NCBI GenBank assembly: GCA_051155755.1
Contig: DAXETY010000161.1
Span: 1 to 11,035 of the forward strand
DNA length: 11,035 bases
Direction: 5' to 3'
From: DAXETY01 sp051155755
GTDB taxonomy: Bacteria > Desulfobacterota > Desulfobacteria > Desulfobacterales > SG8-13
In this document: positions 7,179 through 11,035 of the stretch, piece after piece
Numbering within the stretch: position 1 is the first letter of the stretch
Layout: each line of letters begins with the position of its first letter
Translations under genes and position numbers: made by a program
The notes under the pieces: generated by a model
Databases searched by the model: none
What the model saw: only the letters and a program-made list of their open reading frames with translations
What the model was told of the DNA's origin: nothing

Positions 7179-7942
7179 CAGGTAGATTCCGTACCAGTTA
7201 TATGTAATCGTGTTGTCCTCGATCGGAGGTAATCCGAACCGGCGACGTCGATGCCGTTTTTGTTGCCGCCGATGTTGTTGTTCCGGATGATGGTATGGTT
7301 GGCCAGGGAGTTGTTCAGCCCCACCTGAATGCCTTGTCCTTGATCGTTGACAGTGCTGGCGCTGATGGTGTTGTTTGCGGATCCCCCATTCAAGATCACG
7401 CCGAAAAAATTGTTCGTATTCAAGGTGCAGTTGTCGATGGTATTGCGGTCGCAGCCGGCCAGGTGGACACCGCAGTATTCATTCTGGTTGATGGTGCTGC
7501 CTTCGATGGTACTGTCATCGACATTCTGCAGATAAATGCCGACATGCCAGTCCTTGAGCGATAGGTTGCGGAGGACGATGTTGGTGAGTACCTGCGAGGG
7601 GTTATAGACGTGAATGCCATACGTATTGGCCGTTTGTTTTCCGCTGATGCTGTGGTTGCCGCCGTCCAGAACAACATTGCTGGATACGATTTCGATGCAT
7701 TTGACCGCTGTGCTTTCCTGAATATTCGCTGTCAATCGGTAAGTGCCGGGCGCATCGATAACCGTGCAGGTGCTAATATCGGCGGCATACACGGTGGCAC
7801 CGGTAACGCCGCCATTGATCGGCATGATGAAGGAGCCGAAAATAGCCGCTATCAGCAGTACTAATTTGATGTTGTCCGGAAAGGAATGAAAAGCCGTTGC
7901 AGAATTTTCAATGCTTTGAAATAACCTGCGGATCCCGAGCAT
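7178..7942 (-). CDS. N-terminal part of the giant protein: signal peptide and NosD-like beta-helix (ends at a frameshift)
   Basis: From the ATG at 7942 this frame gives 254 residues. Residues 1-26 are a long polar leader, about 27-42 a hydrophobic export segment, with likely cleavage near VYA/AD (about 53). The rest is a right-handed parallel beta-helix: an entry strand (IDAPGTYRLTANI), then rungs such as NVVLDGGNHSISG, NIVLRNLSL, DSTIEGSTI, NTIDNCTL, NTISASTV and HTIIRNNNIGGNKNGI. After GSDY the helix pattern stops; the last 20 or so residues (RSRTTRLHITGTEST) do not fit. The helix resumes in the next frame (IEDNTITYNWYGIYL), so one base appears missing or one base mis-called near 7220-7236. 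A GTG at 7954 is in frame, but AGGTGG (7951-7956) sits 8 bases before the ATG at 7942 and overlaps that GTG, so the ATG is chosen. Such helices often bind or cleave polysaccharide; no catalytic residues are assigned. Confidence 0.8.
   Translation of the reverse strand: MLGIRRLFQSIENSATAFHSFPDNIKLVLLIAAIFGSFIMPINGGVTGATVYAADISTCTVIDAPGTYRLTANIQESTAVKCIEIVSSNVVLDGGNHSISGKQTANTYGIHVYNPSQVLTNIVLRNLSLKDWHVGIYLQNVDDSTIEGSTINQNEYCGVHLAGCDRNTIDNCTLNTNNFFGVILNGGSANNTISASTVNDQGQGIQVGLNNSLANHTIIRNNNIGGNKNGIDVAGSDYLRSRTTRLHITGTEST
7220..7236 (-). pseudogene. Frameshift site in the giant protease gene (2535-7942)
   Basis: Upstream of here the beta-helix pattern is in one frame (KNGIDVAGSDY); downstream it is in the frame one base back (IEDNTITYNWYGIYLMNSTGSEV). 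The minus strand reads gattacctccgatcgag; one extra base in the ctcc run would join the frames as DYLPIEDNTI. Either a real single-base loss has split the gene or this is a sequencing or assembly error. A tight stop-start overlap (TGATG at 7176-7180) could let the second frame be translated, but that product would lack an export signal. Confidence 0.75.
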
Positions 7943-7950
7943 CTTTTCCC

Positions 7951-7956
7951 CCACCT
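7951..7956 (-). promoter_or_regulatory. Ribosome binding site deciding the start of the giant gene
   Basis: AGGTGG on the minus strand with an 8-base spacer to the ATG at 7942. It overlaps the alternative GTG start at 7954, so initiation at the GTG would lack this site. No confident promoter was found further upstream. Confidence 0.5.
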
Positions 7957-8588
7957 ACGGAATTGATTCTATTGTTCTTGTCTGGAGTGTAGAGCAATAC
8001 GAATTGTATATCGACAAATGCAGGCATTGTGTTTCGAACCAAAGGTAGATGGCAAATCCGTCGGCACGACCGAATGCGGCGGAGGAACAGGAGGGCAAAA
8101 TCAGCAGCAAATCGGCAAACTTGGCCACTGACGGCTCAGCCCTTCTTTCAACAGGAACCCGCGCGTCGGAATCCGCACAGAAATGAAAAAAAAGCCGGGT
8201 CCACTAGGGTTCGAAAGTATATAAAAGACGGGTCGGGACAAACACCCGACTGTGAGAATAAGGTTGGTTGAGGCGGGCGTGGAAGAGGAGCCAGGCAGTT
8301 CCCAGCGAGATGTCTTTTTGAGAGGAGTTCAGCGACACCCGCAACATCAGACGCATGCAAAAAATATGCACCCGGTTAAAATACCTCGCGATTAATTTAT
8401 TGCTGTAATTCGAGCTTGTTATGCATCATTAAGGCCGGATGGACAGGGTCGATAGGAATATTTTTTCACAAAATGCGGTAAATCATTTCCCTGTATCTCA
8501 CCTTCTTTACCCAGTCCGGGCTACGGTTCAAAATCGAAGTCAATTCTCCTTCCTGTATTTGCATCACCATAAATCCGATTTTTTCAGA

Positions 8589-8625
8589 ACCGGGCAGAGG
8601 CATCGGTGCCCTTGCCCGGTTTTTT
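8589..8625 (+). terminator. Strong Rho-independent terminator upstream of the kinase gene
   Basis: accgggcagaggca (8589-8602) pairs with tgcccttgcccggt (8607-8620) across a TCGG loop. This is a 14-position stem with one G-T pair and one A-C mismatch, followed by six T (8620-8625). Orientation is plus strand. No gene ends before it on that strand, so it either ends a small RNA or acts as an attenuator in the leader of the kinase gene, which starts 190 bases downstream. Confidence 0.75.
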
Positions 8626-8718
8626 GTTTCAACGTGCGATCGACCCGAAAACCGGAAGCCTCCTGCCAGAATCCCCAATGAAAAGGCTTTGTCTATATTC
8701 TGGTATTGACACTCCATG

Positions 8719-8750
8719 GTAACATCGGAGATGCTGGTTTGTAACATCGG
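8719..8750 (+). repeat. 10-base direct repeat upstream of the kinase gene
   Basis: GTAACATCGG occurs at 8719-8728 and again at 8741-8750, 22 bases start to start, or about two helical turns. It sits 65-96 bases before the kinase start, just after a TTGACA (8706-8711) that could be a -35 element but lacks a good -10. Tandem sites at this spacing are typical of regulators binding one DNA face. No binding protein can be named. Confidence 0.4.
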
Positions 8751-8814
8751 TAATTTTTCAGTTTGGCTTTTGAAGCCGACGTTCCATTGATGATCTGCCG
8801 GTTGGATTCGTATC

Positions 8815-10584
8815 ATGAACCTGTCAAAGCGAGACGAGCGGCGCAGATTCCTGCGCCGACAATTGAAACAGCCCGACATTGCGGCAGTATGGCCGCAAGA
8901 GATTAATCCGGTTGAAAACAATGCTTGGGATAACGGCAATCGCCTTCATTACGTCGATGTGTCTGATCGAAGCTCCGGCGGTGTTTTGGTAAAGTCGTCT
9001 CGGCCGTTTTCGACCGGGCGGCAGCTATATTTTAGCATCTATGATGCCGCCGGCAGGAGATGGGAAAATTATCAGGCAGAACCGCGTTGGAGCGAAAACG
9101 ACCTGTCAAAAAACGGACATTATCACATTGGCGTAAGAATTGTGCCCATTGCGGCCTCGATTGAAGCGATTCTTCCTGCAACGGAATCCAAAACAGGGCC
9201 TTTCCCGGCTGATTACGAGTTCTTCCGCACGGTGCCGTTTTTAAAGGCGATCCGCCGTGAAGCGGTTTGCCCGCTTTTAAATCACATCAGCTACCGGCAG
9301 GTTCAAGCCGGAGCGAAATTTATCACCCAGGGTCATCAGGGAAACACCTGCTATATTGTTCAGTCCGGCAGTTGCCGGGTCCTTGTCGAAAAACAGGGCC
9401 GCATGCATCGGGTCGGACAAATCCGCAAAAGAGATTTTGTCGGAGAGATCGCGCTGCTGACCGATGAGCCCCGCAGCGCCCACGTCATTGCCGAAAGCGA
9501 CATGGAATTGTGGCAGATCAGCAAGGAGATGCTCGATGCGCTCATCGGGCGTGATCCGGAAGTCGCCTCGTTTTTAACCGAAATCATCTCCGAACGACTT
9601 TCCTCCCGTCAACTCACGGCGGAACGGTCCATTGGGAAATACCTCATCACCGACATTATCGGAAGAGGCGGATATGCCATCGTTTATCTCGGACAGCACG
9701 TGGATTTAAACCGGCCGGTTGCCATCAAGATGCTCAAGCACGACATGGCGCTGAATCCTGAATTTTCGGACAATTTCAGAAAAGAAGCCCGCACGATTGC
9801 CAACTTCAATCACGAAAACATCGTCAAGGTATACGATATCGAAGCGCGGTACCGCACTTTGTTTATCGTTATGGAATATCTGGAGGGACGGACCCTGAAG
9901 GATACGCTGGGCGAGGTGGTCAGCCTGCCGTTCACCGCCGCCGTCGAAATCATTCTCAACATCGGCAATGGTCTGCAATACGCCCACGAAAAAGGAATTG
10001 TTCATCAGGACATCAAGCCGGCCAATGTCTTTCTCACTAAAGGCGGTCCGGTCAAAATCCTCGATTTCGGATTGTGCGCGCCCTGCGGTTCCGAGCAATT
10101 TTTCAGCGGCACGCCGTTTTACATGTCACCGGAACAGGTGGAATGCCTGCCCATCGATGCGCGCAGCGATATTTATTCCCTGGGTCTGACGGCCTATGAA
10201 ATGGTAACCGGTCAAAAAGCTTTTCAGAACGAAGACCCCCTTCGGGCCATGAACCTTCATGTCGAACAGGACATTCCGGATCCGGCCAAGATTGTGGCAG
10301 ATATTCCGCAGGTACTGCGAAATTTTATCCGCAAAGCCTGTACGCGCAATCCCGCGAGCCGATTTCAAAACGTATCCGAGGCTATGGATATGCTCGAACC
10401 GCTGGCCGCCCGGCAGGGTCTGTCTCTGGAAGAGCGCGCCTTCAACCAACGCGTGTTAAGCACTCTGTTTCTCAGCTATCGGGAAGATCAGCAATTGGAG
10501 TTGAATCGAATCCTGGAAGAGTTCAGCGAACGGATCAAGAAGCTCGGGGTTCAGCTCAGAGTTGCAGAATTCAAAGATTTGTAG
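8815..10584 (+). CDS. PilZ - cyclic-nucleotide-binding - Ser/Thr protein kinase fusion, 589 residues
   Basis: Probably a cytoplasmic kinase controlled by second messengers. Residues 1 to about 125 form a PilZ domain with the c-di-GMP motifs RxxxR (R6-R10 or R11-R15) and DRSSGG (51-56). Residues about 136-258 are a cNMP-binding domain whose phosphate cassette is present (GEIALL at 210-215, E211; PRSA at 219-222, R220). Residues about 280-540 are a Hanks-type kinase: glycine loop GRGGYAIV (from 283), VAIK lysine K305, helix-C E324, catalytic loop HQDIKPAN (H397, D399, K401), DFG at 417-419, SPE at 438-440, and DIYSLG. The HRD arginine is Gln, so this is a non-RD kinase, but ATP- and metal-binding residues are intact and activity is expected. 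The last 45 residues are predicted helical. No membrane segment is present. The ATG at 8815 has only a weak ribosome binding site; no better in-frame start was found. The gene appears monocistronic and ends before a two-way terminator. Confidence 0.92.
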   Translation: MNLSKRDERRRFLRRQLKQPDIAAVWPQEINPVENNAWDNGNRLHYVDVSDRSSGGVLVKSSRPFSTGRQLYFSIYDAAGRRWENYQAEPRWSENDLSKNGHYHIGVRIVPIAASIEAILPATESKTGPFPADYEFFRTVPFLKAIRREAVCPLLNHISYRQVQAGAKFITQGHQGNTCYIVQSGSCRVLVEKQGRMHRVGQIRKRDFVGEIALLTDEPRSAHVIAESDMELWQISKEMLDALIGRDPEVASFLTEIISERLSSRQLTAERSIGKYLITDIIGRGGYAIVYLGQHVDLNRPVAIKMLKHDMALNPEFSDNFRKEARTIANFNHENIVKVYDIEARYRTLFIVMEYLEGRTLKDTLGEVVSLPFTAAVEIILNIGNGLQYAHEKGIVHQDIKPANVFLTKGGPVKILDFGLCAPCGSEQFFSGTPFYMSPEQVECLPIDARSDIYSLGLTAYEMVTGQKAFQNEDPLRAMNLHVEQDIPDPAKIVADIPQVLRNFIRKACTRNPASRFQNVSEAMDMLEPLAARQGLSLEERAFNQRVLSTLFLSYREDQQLELNRILEEFSERIKKLGVQLRVAEFKDL

Positions 10585-10620
10585 GTCCGGATGCGCTGAA
10601 TCTTTATAAACTTTGCAACC

Positions 10621-10667
10621 AAAATACAAACCGGCAACACCCAAAAGTGTTGCCGGTTTTGTATTTT
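10621..10667. terminator. Bidirectional terminator between convergent genes
   Basis: aaaatacaaaccggcaacac (10621-10640) pairs with its complement at 10647-10667, with one extra T as a bulge and a six-base loop (ccaaaa). The GC core CCGGCAACAC is flanked by A-rich and T-rich arms, so the RNA from either strand has a stem followed by U-rich sequence. It lies 36 bases after the kinase stop and 13 bases after the PEP-CTERM gene stop on the other strand, and can serve both. Confidence 0.85.
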
Positions 10668-10680
10668 GAAAGACGATCAT

Positions 10681-11034
10681 CTACTTTGGGAATTTCTTTT
10701 TCCGGGCGACTCCCAATCCGACCAATCCCGAACCTAAGAGGAGCAGGGTAGCCGGCTCCGGCACCGGGGCCGGTCCGGTTTGCACGGCGCGGAAATGCGA
10801 TAATCCTCTTGCACTCGGTGAACTGGAGTCCCCATATGACAAATGGCCGGTGTTCCAGGTGCCGTATCCGGACGCCCCGGTGAGCTGGTAGATGGCGAAC
10901 TCCTCGGCGCCCTTGACCACGAACAGATCGATAAAATTATAATTTTCCGGGCTGTAGTCGGCCGGAATGGTGTTTGCGGGATCATTGGGATTGTAAGATT
11001 CAAATGAGGCCCAACTTCCGGAAACATCATTTCC
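10681..11034 (-). CDS. PEP-CTERM sorting-domain protein (C-terminal 117 residues; 5' end outside window)
   Basis: The minus-strand frame is open from the right edge to a TAG at 10681-10683. The C-terminus is a textbook PEP-CTERM signal: PVPEP, a hydrophobic segment (ATLLLLGSGLVGLGVA), then the basic cluster RKKK. In known systems such proteins are exported, recognised by an exosortase and delivered to the surface or exopolysaccharide matrix. The preceding visible part (SGSWASFESYNP, FIDLFVVKGAEEFAIYQLTG, GHLSYGD, GLSHFRAV) resembles the beta-rich body of many PEP-CTERM proteins and fits no specific enzyme. A GTG at 10920 is in frame, but the reading frame and protein pattern continue upstream of it, so it is not taken as the start. 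No exosortase gene is in the window. Confidence 0.88.
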   Translation of the reverse strand, partial: GNDVSGSWASFESYNPNDPANTIPADYSPENYNFIDLFVVKGAEEFAIYQLTGASGYGTWNTGHLSYGDSSSPSARGLSHFRAVQTGPAPVPEPATLLLLGSGLVGLGVARKKKFPK

Positions 11035-11035
11035 C

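Larger units (their letters stand above)
7943..8814. other. Long intergenic region between divergent transcription units
   Basis: About 870 bases separate the start of the secreted-protein cluster from the kinase gene. Short ORFs occur on both strands, but none has a ribosome binding site, recognisable domain or convincing composition. Visible signals are an imperfect inverted repeat near the minus-strand start (7971-7998), a GTCGGG/CCCGAC hairpin (8232-8250), a strong plus-strand terminator (8589-8625) and a 10-base direct repeat before the kinase (8719-8750). No tRNA, rRNA, SRP RNA or familiar riboswitch core was recognised. The length and the terminator suggest a long leader or an unannotated small RNA on the plus strand. 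Confidence 0.6.

Noticed and set aside
5361..7232. 623-codon plus-strand ORF opposite the calcium-repeat array
   Set aside because: It is the antisense of Asp- and Cys-rich repeats; GAC/GAT codons read backwards as Val/Ile and keep the frame open. The product is a low-complexity Val/Ala/Ile repeat with no domain, and the minus-strand frame has clear domains.
7240..7270. Programmed -1 frameshifting at the c-aaa-aac run in the beta-helix gene
   Set aside because: The heptamer is not a canonical X XXY YYZ site. The residues after it in the original frame (NGIDVAGSDY) still fit the beta-helix, so the frame change lies further downstream where no slippery site is seen.
8041..8145. Possible cobalamin riboswitch, because of GGCCACTG at about 8123-8130
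   Set aside because: Only the short B12-box-like core matches; the other conserved boxes and stems are not present in order, and no cobalamin-related gene follows.
8211..8250. tRNA-like T-loop (GGGTTCGAAAG) and a GTCGGG/CCCGAC hairpin
   Set aside because: No acceptor, D or anticodon arms can be built around the T-loop-like string. The hairpin lacks an immediate T tract on either strand, so it is neither a tRNA nor a convincing terminator.
8439..8681. 80-codon plus-strand ORF in the intergenic region
   Set aside because: It reads straight through the terminator at 8589-8625, and its Cys/His/Arg-rich product resembles nothing known.
8466..8939. 157-codon minus-strand ORF overlapping the start of the kinase gene
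   Set aside because: It crosses the plus-strand terminator hairpin and the PilZ coding region, has no ribosome binding site or recognisable domain, and looks like chance.

Overview
The window looks like chromosomal DNA of a Gram-negative bacterium, most likely a Desulfobacterota (deltaproteobacterial) relative. The grounds are a PEP-CTERM sorting tail, giant secreted proteins built from thrombospondin type 3, Ig-like and dockerin-like modules, and a PilZ / cyclic-nucleotide-binding / Ser-Thr kinase fusion. This placement is inference from gene content and moderate GC; no rRNA, tRNA or phylogenetic marker is present.

Left two thirds (about 1-7942, minus strand): a probable operon of secreted proteins, read right to left. 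The first gene (7942 to 2535) would encode a protein of roughly 1,800 residues: signal peptide, NosD-like right-handed beta-helix, long thrombospondin type 3 calcium-repeat array, metzincin-like zinc protease, Ig/PKD-like domains, a second type 3 array, two dockerin-like repeats and an unrecognised C-terminal beta-rich domain. It is broken by a one-base frameshift inside the beta-helix near 7220-7236, so it reads as two overlapping ORFs. After a 72-base gap comes a 784-residue secreted protein with the same dockerin-like pair near its N-terminus, a ZU5-like domain and three Big-2-like Ig domains. Within about a dozen bases of its stop, a third gene starts with a hydrophobic export segment and runs off the left edge.

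Middle (7943-8814): about 870 bases without a convincing gene between divergent units. It contains a strong plus-strand intrinsic terminator (8589-8625), a possible competing pairing partner for it, and a 10-base direct repeat just upstream of the kinase gene.

Right (8815-11035): a plus-strand 589-residue protein combining PilZ (c-di-GMP), cyclic-nucleotide-binding and protein kinase domains. It converges on a minus-strand PEP-CTERM protein whose 5' end lies outside the window. A long hairpin between the two (10621-10667) can terminate both transcripts.

Inferred theme: export and assembly of large calcium-stabilised, protease-bearing surface proteins next to a cytoplasmic kinase that could sense two second messengers. 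Only proximity links the kinase to the secreted proteins. No CRISPR array, insertion sequence, tRNA or rRNA was seen.
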